64,000 nt of DNA, from the NCBI GenBank assembly GCA_932521025.1, contig OW051470.1, positions 868,001 to 932,000 of the forward strand, in the 5' to 3' direction. Made by a program: the position numbers and the translations under genes. Numbering within the stretch: position 1 is the stretch's first letter; every line of letters starts with the position of its first letter. Positions 21,192 through 33,400 of the stretch are shown in pieces. Origin of the DNA: Oscheius onirici. Taxonomy: Eukaryota > Nematoda > Chromadorea > Rhabditida > Rhabditidae. The notes under the pieces were generated by a model, which saw only the letters and a list, made by a program, of their open reading frames with translations, had not been told where the DNA came from and did no database searches.

Positions 21192-24100
21192 TCAGTCGGG
21201 TAGATATAAGATTTGTTCATACTTTGCAGAATAAACCTCATTTGACAAAGACTGACCTCTCTCACAGCAACAAAGAATTGTATTGTTGGCCAGATGAGCA
21301 AATTTGACGTCAGCCAAGCCTTCTGGCGAGCCCAGAAGTGAATTGTGCAGACTGAGTCGATGTGTTCGTTGAAGAAGAGGAGCGGCGGTTTCCAGTCGAC
21401 TTCCGTTTATCGTCAGCTGCTCTGGAATTGATGGGGAAGAGGAGAAAATCCAAAAGACTAACCAATAGCTGAACCTTCCAGAGAGTACGGAGACAGTCCA
21501 GTGAGTCTACTGTGCTGGAGCTTGAGAGACATAATTGTGGCATGGTTCAGAGCGCCGTCTTCTATGTAGAGAGCAGACTGGTCGAGCCAGAGACGATCCA
21601 GTAGTCGACCAGCACCGAAGCCGGGTCTAAAAGTTGAGAAATTAAAGACAGAGGGACATTAAAACGTACCTCAGAATAACATTACTGTGGTACACATTTA
21701 CTGCTCTCAACCTCTTTGGAGCATACTGCAAGTCACTTTTCGTCACTCGGTACAGGTACAGTATACTGGGACTGACGACTGAACCAAACTGGATGGGGAA
21801 AATAGTCAATTGACTCACCATTCTCGTCGTCTAGAACAATTTCATCACAGTCTCCGATGACCAGAACCTGGACATCGAAAGCTGGTAGTCTAGCAGTGCT
21901 ACTGGTACAGACACAGTCAGCAACTTGAGCAGTTCTTTGGCATCGAAGGGATCCGAAGTCGGTTACTGTAGGTTCAGAACAGACCTGAACAGTTGGTCAG
22001 TCGGGGGAGAGATTCTCTCAGATTCTCTGTGTGTCCCTCTGTCCCCGGCAGGTTCCTTTACCCCTCCCCCAAACTTGGATTGTTGGGGACGGCGAAGTAA
22101 ACCTAAATTTTCCGGCTCTCGTTTGTATTTTCCAGCTTTGTCCCAGTGAGCAAAGTTGTAGCTCTGATCAAACTCTACAACTATGCAGAGCATTGTGAAG
22201 CGTGAAAATGCGGTTGTCACTATGAAAAATGACTTTTGTCTTGGTTGACAAGTGTTTGTTTAGAATCACTTTTTCATACTGATAACAGCATTTTCAAGCT
22301 TCGCACTGTTCTGCAAAGTTGTAGAGCTTGATCAGGGCTATAACTTTGCTTACTGGGACAAAGCTTGAAAATGCAAACGAGAGCCGAAAAATTTAGATTT
22401 CCCCCGCCGATCCCCAAAAACCCAAGTTGGGGACGTAAAAATACCGCCCCCTCTGTCTCTCTTACCGTCTCCTTCGTCACATTTGAATTACAAGAGTTCT
22501 GTTCAAAAGTCCACAGTAGATCCTCCCTAATCGGAGAGAACAACATGGCGTTCAGTTCACAGTCCCTGGCATCACAATCGAATCTTGACTCTCTAATGGA
22601 CAGTTTCACCTGAAGTCAACATCAGTCAGGGTTACTGTAACGACTACCGGATCTAATCCGTCCAAGAAGGATCGTCTCATTACTCCTTTAAAGTCGCAGT
22701 GATGAAAAGAGACGAAACTAATCTGAAAAAACGGGACGTGTTCCATGAATTTTTGAGAGAGAGAGCGGGGACCGCCAGCTTCTATATTTACCTAGTGACC
22801 CCCCTGTGCTCTACGAGCACTGAGCCGCTGAAACAGCACAGCAGCTCTCTCTGTCCCTTTTTGTTCAGCTCTTTAAGTGCCGCGCCACGTTTTTAGCTCC
22901 TCTCCCCAAACGGGAGCTTCTTTTGTCTGAGGCCTTCTCTCTCCCCCTCTCTCTTTTACCTTTGAGTTCCTGAACGGCTTAGTCTCTCCTACTGGAAGAC
23001 GACTCTCAGTGACTGTGAGATTGTGAACTTCTCCAAAGAGACTCTCTCCCAGATGACGGACCTCCAGTTTGGAGAGTTCCAGACGACGGATATCTGATCG
23101 TTCAAAGGCTTTGGGGGAAAATTTGATGACCTGAAAAGATACTTTATTTTGACTCTTGTCTCGATCCATACTGTAATTTTAACCAACTTTCTCTTACTTT
23201 TCACCTGTGCACTCTGGATTTTTGACATGTGAACTGTCGAGACTGGCTAGTTTTAGCTGGTCAGTGACAAAGTGTGTGCACTGTCGAGTCTGTGGCTCTA
23301 CAGATTCTTGACTTACCTTTCCTCCATGTAGACTAATCTTCTCGACTCTTGCCTCTACAAAAGCCCCAGTCTGGAAGTCTCCAATCCGACTATCTTCTAC
23401 AGTAATCTTCGAGATCTTACTCCCAGAAAAACAGTTCTGGCTAAAATTTCCGACTCGACTGTCTCTGATCTTGATCTCAGCGATTCTGATATGGGACAGC
23501 GAAAGAGGCTCAAAACTCTCAATCTCACACTCTTCTATGAACAGTCGGATTACTGTAGGCACGTATCCGAGGATCTGAAAAGAGTCTAGTCACGGTATGA
23601 GTCCAATTGGACTACCTGACTGTCCGGCGCTCTGATCCTATGGATCTTTGAGGTCTGGAGAGTTATTCTTTCAAACTGGTTGTTTAGAAGAGGCGAGAAA
23701 CTGTGCAGACGAGAGACAGAGATAGTCAGACTCTCTGAGCTGATAGTCGAGGAGGTTAGAGTCTCTCCTCTTGACGTGAAGCGTATTCTGGAAGTCTGGA
23801 TCAGTTGACTCATACATGTATTCAGTCTCTGTCTCTCTGACTCTGTTTCTCTGGCTCTATGACTCCCTGACTCTCTCTCTCTCTCCCTCTCTGTCTCTCT
23901 GTCCCTCTGCCCCTCTGTCCCTCTGTCCCTCTCTCTCTGTCTGACTCACGTGCTATTATTTATTACCACCGGGGCGGCTAGATCCAGTAGTACTGCCTCG
24001 TGAAGAATAGCCACCACGTCGTCCAGTATCAGTTCCCCTACTGACGAATTTGCAAAGATCTGCGCTTCCGATGAGTCTATTCGTACTCCTCCTCGGAAGA

Positions 24101-25404
24101 AGACATGGCGGATATGGCGCATACCACCTAAATATAGTCTTTGGGGTTCTACTTTACCTAGTTAGGCCGAAATTATATTTGCTATGCCGAAAACAATTTG
24201 CTAGGCCGAAATATTTATGCTAGGCCGAATTATTGCTAGACCGAATCGTACCAGAGATGCTTCCAAAGAACTTGACTCGGATCAAGTAATATACGGGTTT
24301 GTATGACCCAGTATCGCCTAACTAAAATATCTCGGCCTAGCAAAAAATAACTTTACCTAGCAAAAAGCTTTCGGCCTAGCAAGGTGAAGTAAAACCATCT
24401 TTGGATCAGAATGTGGCTCAGTCTCAATCTCTTCCAGACAACAACTGACTCATCCCACGTTCCATGCCCCCTATCGCCAAGTTTGTTTAACTAGTGCACA
24501 GTCAATCGACTATAGTCCCATGTTTGGTTCAGTTGGGAGAACCAGACTGTGCCCTTTCTATACTCACTTTTACTTTTTCCTTACTCTCACTTACCGAAGG
24601 CATGCCTTTGTAAGTATCCGATGGTCGTTTCGCGGAAATAGAGGTAGTCTACTGGACCAACACCGCGGAAGGCGCCGTCTTCTATTGCGTCTATTGAAGA
24701 CTTTTTGAACCAGATGTGCTGGAGACGGGATAGACCTTCGAAAGAACCGGGAAGGATTCGGGGTAGATTGCACTGGAATTCGTAGTTGGGGTGACTGACA
24801 GAGAAAGAAAGGGACAGAGGGACAGAGATGCAGAGGGACAGAAGGAGAGTCAGAGAAACTGACCTGTTCTATGACCACCTGTTTGGGAGACTGTAGAATC
24901 CCTTTGAAGGCTCCAGGTTCAAAGATGAGACGATCTGAAGAATTGTCACACTTCTAAGAAATCTCCAAGCGTACCAGCCCGGTTAGCTCAGTCGGTAGAG
25001 CACCAGACTCTTAATCTGGCTGTCGCGGGTTCGAGCCCCGCATCGGGCTTTCACATTTTTGCTCCTTTTTCTCTTTTGTCCAAATGATGTTATTTTCACC
25101 TTTCGCCAGCAGCATACCGAGAAACATCTCGCATTTCCTAAAAGCGACGAACAAAAAGGCCGCCAAATGTGTCAGCGGCGCGATGATGCGCACAGGCGCC
25201 ATCGCCACGAAATTTTTGCTCCCTTCTCCCACCACCATTTTCTACTTACTTATGGCCACAAATGTTAGTCGGTCTTGGAGTACGACGCCGGCAAAACTGC
25301 CATTTTGAATTGTTACTCGAGCACACGAGTGGACGACAAAGCTTCGGGCGAAACTGCCTCCCAGAGAATTGATGCTCAGTTCAGAGGAAGCAGTCGATTC
25401 ACAT
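21192..25404 (-). CDS. Extracellular leucine-rich-repeat protein (12 exons, 3' part of gene)
   Basis: Exons (complement): 25250-25404, 24864-24934, 24595-24772, 23950-24127, 23616-23787, 23317-23574, 22960-23130, 22466-22609, 21819-21984, 21670-21778, 21463-21626, 21192-21421. All joins keep frame, giving 664 residues to the stop. The protein is a run of ~22-26 residue degenerate LRRs, with phrases such as PGSFEGLSRLQHIWFKKSSI, IEDGAFRG, CFSGSKISKITVEDSRIGDF and GAFVEARVEKISL. Cys-containing blocks (FDCDARDC, LRCQRTAQVADCVC) sit between LRR runs like LRR caps. The C-terminus (ILCCCERGQ...) has no membrane segment, so it is probably secreted or anchored only via an N-terminal part. Signal peptide and LRRNT likely come from 27714-28027; that join is unresolved. 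A plus-strand tRNA-Lys lies in the first intron, and a MITE in each of two later introns. Molecular role unknown. Confidence 0.82.
22047..22450. mobile_element. MITE-like fold-back element, family F copy 2 (LRR gene intron)
   Basis: About 404 bp, same family as 17048-17404: CCGGCTCTCGTTTGTATTTT near the left arm, inverted GCAAACGAGAGCCGAAAAAT near the right, and right end GACGTAAAAATACCGCCCC, the mirror of the left end of copy 1. Lies in the intron between LRR exons ending at 22466 and starting at 21984. Confidence 0.85.
23220..23305 (-). repeat. Two copies of the dispersed CGACAGTT repeat in an LRR-gene intron
   Basis: GTGAACTGTCGAGACTGG (23228) and GCACTGTCGAGTCTGTGGCTC (23279) are reverse-orientation copies of the repeat seen at 3.2-4.3 kb and 53.2-53.9 kb. 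Confidence 0.7.
24145..24396. mobile_element. Fold-back element with internal GCTAGGCCGAAA repeats
   Basis: Ends GGTTCTACTTTACCTAG and its inverse CTAGCAAGGTGAAGTAAAACC enclose several near-tandem copies of GCTAGGCCGAAAT on the left and inverted TTTCGGCCTAGCAAA on the right. Lies in an intron of the LRR gene (24128-24594). Confidence 0.75.
24977..25049 (+). tRNA. tRNA-Lys (CTT), copy 1
   Basis: Acceptor GCCCGGT/ATCGGGC, A-box TAGCTCAGTCGGTAGAGC, anticodon loop CTCTTAA (CTT), T-arm GGGTTCGAGCCCC. It is antisense within the intron between LRR exons 24864-24934 and 25250-25404. Identical to 26685-26757. Confidence 0.95.
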
Positions 25405-25920
25405 CTGCAAAAGGACTTGTTTGAACCTTTTTTTACTTAGTCTTGTTATTGCTAGGAGGAAACGGTTGCTATTCGCAAGAAATTGAGAAACTATTCAAAC
25501 CGTCGCAGGAAATTTTTGTGTCCTTACAGAACAATTTCATCCTCAGATTCGTTTTTAGGGAGATGTATACTGAAAATGTGATGTCTTTTGAACCGTAATT
25601 TTAAGGATAAATCATTGTTGTAGCTGTTAAGTATCTGCCAACTGAGTCCTAATTGTAAATTTTATGAAATTTTGACTAACAATGAGAGAGTATGACAAGA
25701 TAGGCAAGAGTCATATGAACGAACTGCTTCATTCCTCTTTGGAAGCTTCTTTGATTCAGCTTAGAGAGACATAGAATCAGTCCAGAGACAGTATAGCTCC
25801 CGAATGAAGATTTTTCCCACCCTTTCTTTTTTAATCAGTAGCCTGAACTTGACTCTCTAAAATTGCCTAGTCTCATTACCCTGTCCACATTCGGTCAACC
25901 GAAGAATTCTTGCACTCACC

Positions 25921-25993
25921 GATCTCGTGGTGTAGTGGTTATCACATCTGTCTAACACACAGAAGGCCGGCGGTTCGAGCCCGCCCGAGATCA
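25921..25993 (+). tRNA. tRNA-Val (AAC), copy 2
   Basis: Identical in all 73 nt to 393-465, with the shared 5' flank ATTCGGTCAACCGAAGAATT. Followed by a T-rich terminator. Confidence 0.95.
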
Positions 25994-27713
25994 GCACCTT
26001 TTTTCTTCTTTTTTTCGTCTTTTTTAAACAAACAGTTCTTTTGAAAGCAATATTTCTAGTAAACGTCCGATGTTTCGAAACAGTCCCCTCCCGCCAGCTT
26101 ATTCGTCACCGGCTTCAGTATTTTTCTTCTCAATTGATTATATTCGGCACATACGTGTGTATACGTTTATCTCTCTCTCGCCCAGAGGCGTCTTTTCTCG
26201 CTCATTTGAATCAGGCGAACGGCGCTTTTGAATTCTAAACAGTCGCGAGAAAGACTGTCAAAAGGGAGAGACGACTCAGCGCCTACCGCCTATCATCCTA
26301 AATGGCCTATCTTTTCGCCCGCTGTTTCGAGGTACAGTTACTTTTGGGATTTTCTTTGGTTTGGATTACTGAGACAGTGAGAGTCAGAGAGTCAGTAGTC
26401 ATAGAGTAAAAGATTCAAAGATTCAGACAGTCAGACTCTGAGAGACTCTAAGACTGAGAGTCTGAGACAGAGTTCACAAGAACAAGCCTCTGTCTCTTGA
26501 CCACTTTCTTTATGTATACAAGGAGCCGTCCAGTCTGTTGCCGCTATCCGATTACTCACACAGATTAATAGGCGTGCGCTTTCTCCGCCTCTTGTTCGGC
26601 AACAAATTACGATTGTTTGTTTCTAAGACCAAGACAAAAAGGACTGCTAATAGTCACTCTCATAGCATTTCCCCAAGCACATCAGCCCGGTTAGCTCAGT
26701 CGGTAGAGCACCAGACTCTTAATCTGGCTGTCGCGGGTTCGAGCCCCGCATCGGGCTTTCAAACTTTTTTTAAAGACATGGGGTTCTCTTTTGAAATGGG
26801 AGATGACTCATGACGTTCTCTTTCTTCCTCTCTCTCGAAACCCAGACGCGCCGAAAAGAAAAGTTTTCCTGTTTTGGTAGTGAGAGAGAATCGACCCACC
26901 GCCATTTTACGTTACACACCTATTCTCAAAGTCAGAGAGCTTACTCTTCTTGATTTGCCTCGAAATTCTTACCAACCTTTTTATCTTTTTCCCCCCAAAA
27001 AAAACACGCTGATAAGCCACCCGTCCATCTATAAATACGCCCGTTTTCTTCTTCCCACCGACCTATTTGGCTGATTTTTCCAAAATGTCCCATCCCTTTC
27101 AAATTTGTCCTTTGACACCATATTCCCACCAAACAGAGCTTACTTACTGCGAAAAATTAGCTGTCAGCGTGATTTGGCGCTATGACTCATACTCTGATTC
27201 AGAGTGAAGGGTCTGGGACGGGGCAGGGAGACGGATTGATTGTAGAACTACTCATTGATATCTAGTTCCAAACACTCCTCCTGTTCATTTTTTCTTATCC
27301 AGAGACAAGGGTTTTGTTACTTATTCACTCTCCCACTCTTTCATCCTCTCTCAATCTCAGTCTCTCTCTCACTCGGTCTGATTCTCTCACCGTCTCTGCT
27401 ACCCACTAGAGAAACTGTTCTCTCTGTCTTGAGTATCTCAACTGAACTGGGTAAATAACTGCATCTGATCCTTTTGGGTAGAGTCGGGGTGAAAAACGAG
27501 CAGCGACTCACTAGGTATCATGACGGGGAAGCTACGGAGAAGGAGAAGTAGAAATGAGTGTCAAGAACAGTCGTCAAGTAGTCAGTACCTTTATATTAAA
27601 AAAACTGGTCAAGAATCAAATGTTTTTCGAACATTTCATCCTCTATACTACGCAAGTTTTTGAACAATCCTTTTATTAAAATTTTGTGAGGAATCCATGT
27701 CTGTTTGACTCAC
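25994..27713. other. Inter-tRNA DNA; probably intronic to the LRR gene
   Basis: Apart from tRNA-Lys copy 2, no clear exon. On the minus strand a weak in-frame possibility exists: a phase-0 exon ending near 27509 (LPRHDT), then 27407-27451 (YLPSSVEILKTERTVSLV) between acceptor and donor-like sites. I could not connect it to the exon at 25404 without a frame conflict, so it is only recorded. Confidence 0.3.
26685..26757 (+). tRNA. tRNA-Lys (CTT), copy 2
   Basis: Identical to 24977-25049. The short 5' flank is also similar (CCAAGCxxAxCA just before the tRNA). Followed by TTTCAAACTTTTTTT. Confidence 0.95.
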
Positions 27714-28027
27714 GATTTTCAAGTCTAGATAGTATTTAGTCGACGAGCAATTTGAACCTCTCCGTATTGAGAACAGATGGTCAAGTGGACAGGAGCTAAT
27801 GAGAATGGAACCACTAGGGTAATGTTCCCTACAGTTGACTTTACCTCTGGATCAGTATCCAGACAGAGATACTCATAAAAGACTTACGTGCACACAATGT
27901 TCCCATCAGCACAGAGGCACTGAGGAGGACAGGAACTTAGAGAGATTACTCCTCTCAGAACCAGAGTCAGATATAAGAAATTCTTCTAAAAATGTTATGT
28001 AGTAAAATTAGAGTAAAAACTAACCAT
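27714..28027 (-). CDS. Signal peptide and LRRNT exons, probable 5' end of the LRR gene
   Basis: Exons (complement): ATG alone at 28025-28027 followed by GTTAGT; 27888-27985; 27714-27846. Joined: M-KNFLYLTLVLRGVISLSS, a good signal peptide, then CPPQCLCADGNIVC, the typical cysteine cluster of an LRR N-terminal cap, then a Cys-rich segment through CSSTKYYLDLKI and a GTGAGT donor in phase 0. Same strand and upstream of the LRR exons at 25404-21192, so most simply it is the start of that gene; the linking exon(s) across 25405-27713 were not found with confidence. Alternatively it is a separate short secreted protein ending a few codons further on. Confidence 0.65.
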
Positions 28028-30448
28028 TGTTCAATAGTCTACCTCCATCCAGAACAGAATGGGTCGTCTCGAGTAGGTCGTCTCTCTTCTTCTGTTGAGC
28101 TCATTCATGCTAAACGGCGTAATTGGATTCACGGCCCATTGTGCATAGTTATGAGGTTTTGACTGGGGAGAAGACGTTCCTGAAGAGGCTGATTCGGGAG
28201 GCCGCTGGGTGATTAGTCGGAGGGAGCAGGCTGATTAGGTGGAGCTAGTACTCGGGGACTGGAAGGGGAGAGAGTTGGGGTATGGAAATGTACTGTCCCT
28301 GTTCCTGTCTCTCTGTCAGTTCTAATAAAAAAGAGAGTAGGAATAAGTCAAAACAGTCCAACTGAACCCAATCTGCCAAATGTGTTTTCATTTTTTGCCC
28401 CCATAACTTATTCACTCAGGGTACTCTTCCTCATTGGTGGAAAGCTGTCTAACTGTGTTGACTGTGGCAACTGTCGCTCTCTCCCACCGCTCCCTGACCC
28501 CATATAAAGTGCGCGCCGAGACAAAATGAGGTGTGTGTAAAGGTGAGAGGATGTGGTCATAATGGAGGTGAGCGCACTTTCGCTCTCTCTCTCTCTGTTT
28601 TCTGACACAATCCTAGCAACCTGAACATTATTCATGAGCGACAGTTAACACAGTTAGACAGCTTTGCGCCACAGTCAGAGAACTTTTGAGCCAGCACTGC
28701 CACAGTTACAGAGGATTTGAAATACAACTAACACGGTTAAACATGTTTTTAGCCACAACTGCCACAGACAAGAGATGGTCTCGAACTGGCGGGAAATTAC
28801 GAAATTCACATCTTTCTCTCTCAAACTATCCAGAATTTTCCATTTTACCAATCTTTCCCCTCTTTTTCCATTTTTCTCCCCGTTTTCAGATTACTGTAGC
28901 TCGAAATGTCTTCAGCACATACGCAAAATTGCGTACAGGTCATTTGGCGGCAATCTCAAGCAGTCTCAATTTCTTTCGACATGTCCCAGTCAATTTTTCT
29001 TCATCTTCCCTCTTTTTTCGCAATTATCCACAATTATGGTCTTACTTCTCAAAATATAATAGATTTGACCAAAAAATCAGCTCAAAACCCATCCGATTAT
29101 CGATTTTTCGGCCCCTTGGAATAGTTTATAGGGGCTGGTCGCATCATCCTCTAGCCCGGTCATATGGGGTCATTGAACCTCTTTCCCTCAACCCACAATA
29201 ATAGAATTTGTGGCCCTCCGGGCGTTCGGGATAACGGAGCGGAAGGAGCGAGCTCCGACATCTGCCATCTGGCCAATTTTACATTAGTCACCGCAACGGA
29301 GCCAATAGGCATTGCTTCGATGACTAATCTCGCTTTTCCCAATTTTTGGCTCTTTTTTTGTAAACTGTTGATCTGAGGCTCGTAAACATTCATGTTATTC
29401 CAACCTATAGCTGTTTATAAAACAGTTCTGATCAATTTTTCCTACTAAAGCAACTCTGAATTTACCTCTACTAGACACTAATTGTAGGAAATAACTGATT
29501 AGCATGTTCAGAAAAAATAGTCAGTGGAAAAGTGGGAGCCTTGTAGCAGCTACACTGGCTCTAGAGACAATAACTTTACAACGGAGCGTAGAAAAACGAC
29601 TAACATATACATACTCTCACAGCCTTTCATTTGTACGTTTTGGCAAATTTCCAGTTTGAAGGCTATTCGAGTGTCAAACAGACTCACTGGGGTGTAATCC
29701 AGTACGATCCTGAGCTTTTTTACCAGCTCAAAACGGTGGAAAGAGCCTGTTAAACTAGCCGGCTTTGTCCTCTGCTCGTGTTATTCACGACGCTTCCTAG
29801 CCTCCAAGGAATCGAAAAGTTCACCAAATCCTGACTGATAGTTCTACTCCGCTTTTTAGCATAGTCACTCAGAAAGCATCCACAGGTCTATTAGAAACTT
29901 TTGCTCGAGTCGGGAAAAATCTTCACTTTATTGCCTAGTTTCGTGGTAAACCGGTCGTTTTTTATCAATTTTCTCCCAAAGTATCGAAAATTTCCTCTGT
30001 ACCAACAGCTCTTGGAAACTTGGAACATCGCTCTACAAACAATCTTTCGGACAATTAACTTATTTTCTTGAAGAAACTTTTAGTTTTTACAAAGTATGTA
30101 GTAGTAACACATTAATTACTCTCCTCTCGGACAATTAACTTTTTCCCCAAAAGTTTTCTCAAAAAATTTCCCCTATCGCTTTTGCCCCAAAACCCCAATG
30201 ATTTCATCAAACCTGACTCATTGAGTTTTTTCTTCTACACCCCCTACTGGCCTTATCTGTGTCCATCGATCTGTTTGCTTTCTCCGGGTACATTGCCTCT
30301 CCCGCCCATTATTTGTGTGGCCAAAAACGGTCGGTCCGTTATCTTTCCTGAGTTTTCTTTTAAACTTTTAAAAGAGTCTAGTTTTTAGGCTCTACGACCG
30401 TCTCGAGACCGCCTCAGCGAGTCCGAAGGCCAAGACAGCAACAGCACA
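28028..30448. other. Intergenic DNA upstream of pod-1
   Basis: 28440-28745 carries several ACAGTTAGACAGCTTT/AAAGCTGTCTAACTGTG motifs in both orientations, and a small inverted repeat AAAGTGCGC...GCGCACTTT (28507-28580). A plus frame at about 28775-29201 is Phe/Ser/Leu-rich without family character. 29205-29330 is a more GC-rich island (GGAGCGAGCTCC) with open frames on both strands but no recognisable product. A TTTTTAG acceptor-like site at 30382-30388 may begin the pod-1 leader. Confidence 0.4.
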
Positions 30449-33400
30449 ATGGCTTGGCGCTTCCAGGCTTCAAAATTTAAGAATACCACTCCGAAGCCGC
30501 CGAAGAAAGAGGTACCTTTTTGTTTATTTTTTCAATTTTTAGGAAACGGGAGAAATGGTACAAACCAGGGTCAAGGAAAAATGGGATTTTGGGGCATCGT
30601 AAGCATTTTCAAGGGGGTGACTGAAAGCGGCCGCCAACCTTTTTTGCATAGTGTAGTGGTAAGATGTTCGATTACTCAAAAATCAAACACTGCTCCAGTT
30701 CAATCCCCCGGCGAGCAAAAGATGTTTTTTTATTTTTTTATACAATGAGGATGAATAACTAAAAAGCAGTAGTTTTCATTCTGTGCGAGTATATAAATTT
30801 GTTATAGGATATTCAAGCTGGAGTTTTGAGAGGGAAGGACAAAATGAAAAGTTTTCAGGCCACAATCTTCGACCTGCCGATCGGGAATCTCTCCTGTACA
30901 AACAATGGAATACAGACGAGTGACAGTTATCTGGCCTTCCATATTGAGGGAGAGGGCGGCAAGCTCGGCGTGGTGACGACAAACACCCGTGGCAGGAGGC
31001 TGCGTGACAATATCGGGGTCGTTTGTGCCCATGGAGGTAAGATTTTAATGAGGCCAGTAGTTATGGACACGCGAGAGTTCTTTGGATAAGAGTATAGGTG
31101 CAGAACAGAGAGAATCTTTGACTCAGACTCTCTATATCTCTTCTGGGTATTTGATCTGGTTGACTCACTTTCGAAACGGTGTCAAATCTAGACTTGATTT
31201 CCCAGATCTAAGAAAGACACGCGACTGACTCATCCCTAATCTAGAACATTCCATATGATCTCAGAACACAGTATCCATAGAATTGTCCGCCTTACCGATC
31301 TCGGAGATATCTGACCAGTTGCCAAACAGAGAAACGGACAGTTCTCTGGATCAGATAACCGAGTACTATGAGTTCAGTGATGGAAGTTTGACCTTCTATT
31401 AGGGCGCGTCAGAAGTCGTGTCCCGTAGTACTACAGCTACCCTTCAAATTGATCGAATCGGTCCAAAAATTTTACTGGGGGTAATCGACCCCGAAAAAAA
31501 AATATTGAGAACTTTTAGGAGAGTTTGGATTTTGGGATCAAGGGTTACGGTAGCTTTTAAAATCGGCCCAAAAACGTATTTTCGCGCTAACTTTTTGAGA
31601 TTAGGAGATACAGAAAAATGATCAACTACAAAAAAACTAAGCTCATCGAGACGCATCTTTCTTTTTTTGAAAAACGCATTTTACTCTTTCGCGCAAAAAG
31701 TTATTCGACTTTTAAACTTTTGAAAAAATGGCGCAGTGCCAGTGCGTTAACCACGCTGGAGCGACCAGGGTTCGAGTCCGCCGAGAGGAAATCTTTTTGT
31801 TTTTTAACAGTAGCTTTTTACTGGCCTAAATATCAACCCTGGAAAATATCAGCTCGATTAGATCGATAGTTTTCTCAAAAATTCAATTCCGAGCTCAAAA
31901 AAATCACCATGGGGAGGGAGTACATGGTGCAAATTTCGGAATCAAAATCGTTCCCTAGCCTTTATTTCAAAACATACAGAGATAAAACATACAGTAGTAC
32001 TACGGGACACGACTTCTGACGCGCCCTAATAGATTCTGGTCAAGAATATGGTAGTTTTAGTGAAAAGTATGGTAGTTCACAGGACAATCACTATCGGCAG
32101 CAGGCCAGATCAGACTCTCATACTGTCTACTTCAGTCTTTCTAGTCACTCCCCGACTCTCTGACAATGACTATCAATGCCTCTCTCTCTAATTTTGACCC
32201 ACTCTCTGACGTCTCCCTGACTCTCTCTCTCTCTCTGACTGTCAGTGACTCTCTTTCTAACTCCTGACTTCTAGTCTCTCTGACTCTCTCGGATTCTGAC
32301 TACCTGATCTTGCCCAGTTGGAACTCTCTGAACTCCTAACCTTCTCATTCTCGTTCAGTCCTACCAAGAGTACCTAACCCCTACCAAGAGTTACAGTAAC
32401 AGTTACTGTTGTTACCTCTTGAACCGTCTCTGTCTCTAGAAACATATCATGCCAGTGTGTGATTTTCTCTCTCTCCCTTTTTAAAGGACTGCCTCCCTCA
32501 AACCCGCAATTTCAGAACAAGTAGACGATTTCTCCTTCCTGCCCTTTGCTCAAGATCTCCTCCTGACCTGCAGTCGCGATGAAAAGGTCAAACTGTGGCG
32601 AATCTCTGGTGACTCGACTATCAGTAGCAGTCTCGAGACTGAACTGGATATCGGCGGAGTACAGCTGGACTGTCTGAAGCCGCACTCGACTGCCAGTGGA
32701 ATTGTCGCAGTTGCCGGTCTTCATACTGGCTTCGTAGTCGATTTGGAGCAGAAGAAGACTGTGTACGGTAGGTTACTGTAGTTTTACTTATTTAAACTGT
32801 CTTCAGAACTGGGAGGAATTACCGACCGTGCCCAGTCGGCCGACTGGAGTCCAGATGGAAAACTGCTGGCTATTAGTGGAGATAAGGGCAAGCAGGTAAG
32901 AGTCTTCTGGAATCTTGACTCATACTATCACTGATTTGACTCTCTATGAACTTCTGCCTCTTGTCCCTCTGGTTTTATCTCTTGGTACAGTAGTCCGACT
33001 GGCCCTGTTCTTACTGAACTACTGACTCTCGACTCAGACTCTCTCACTGATCGATCCAGTATACTCTTGACTATCTGTAGTCTTCAGTCTGTAGAGAACT
33101 CCCTTACTGACCTGACTGTCTACTCCTGTCTCTTGACCCTCTGATCTCATCTCTTGTTACAGTAGCATGACTGTTACTCTTCCTACGGGGAAACCGACTC
33201 TCGACGCATACTCTCTCACTGGTCTGATCATGTACTTTTAAATCTTGACTACCTATACTGATTTTTGTCTGGATTGAGTACGGCCTACTCTCCACTTCCC
33301 AGTACCAGTCTCTACTCTTCCGCCAGATCCTCATTCTTTGAAATCTCAGGGGTTTGACTCTTGTTACTCTGACTCTAGCCCCATGCCTCAAGCTTGACTC

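Noticed and set aside
28686-29201. 171-codon plus-strand frame
   Set aside because: Starts on TTG, rich in Phe/Ser/Arg, overlaps the ACAGTTAGACAG repeats, no recognisable domain.
29160-29393. GC-richer island open on both strands
   Set aside because: No motif in either translation and no splice-consistent neighbours; may be a repeat fragment.
30642-30720. A functional tRNA with a TCA (selenocysteine/suppressor-like) anticodon
   Set aside because: Acceptor and T-stem do not pair in the normal register and the anticodon stem has only four pairs; better explained as a decayed tRNA-like repeat.
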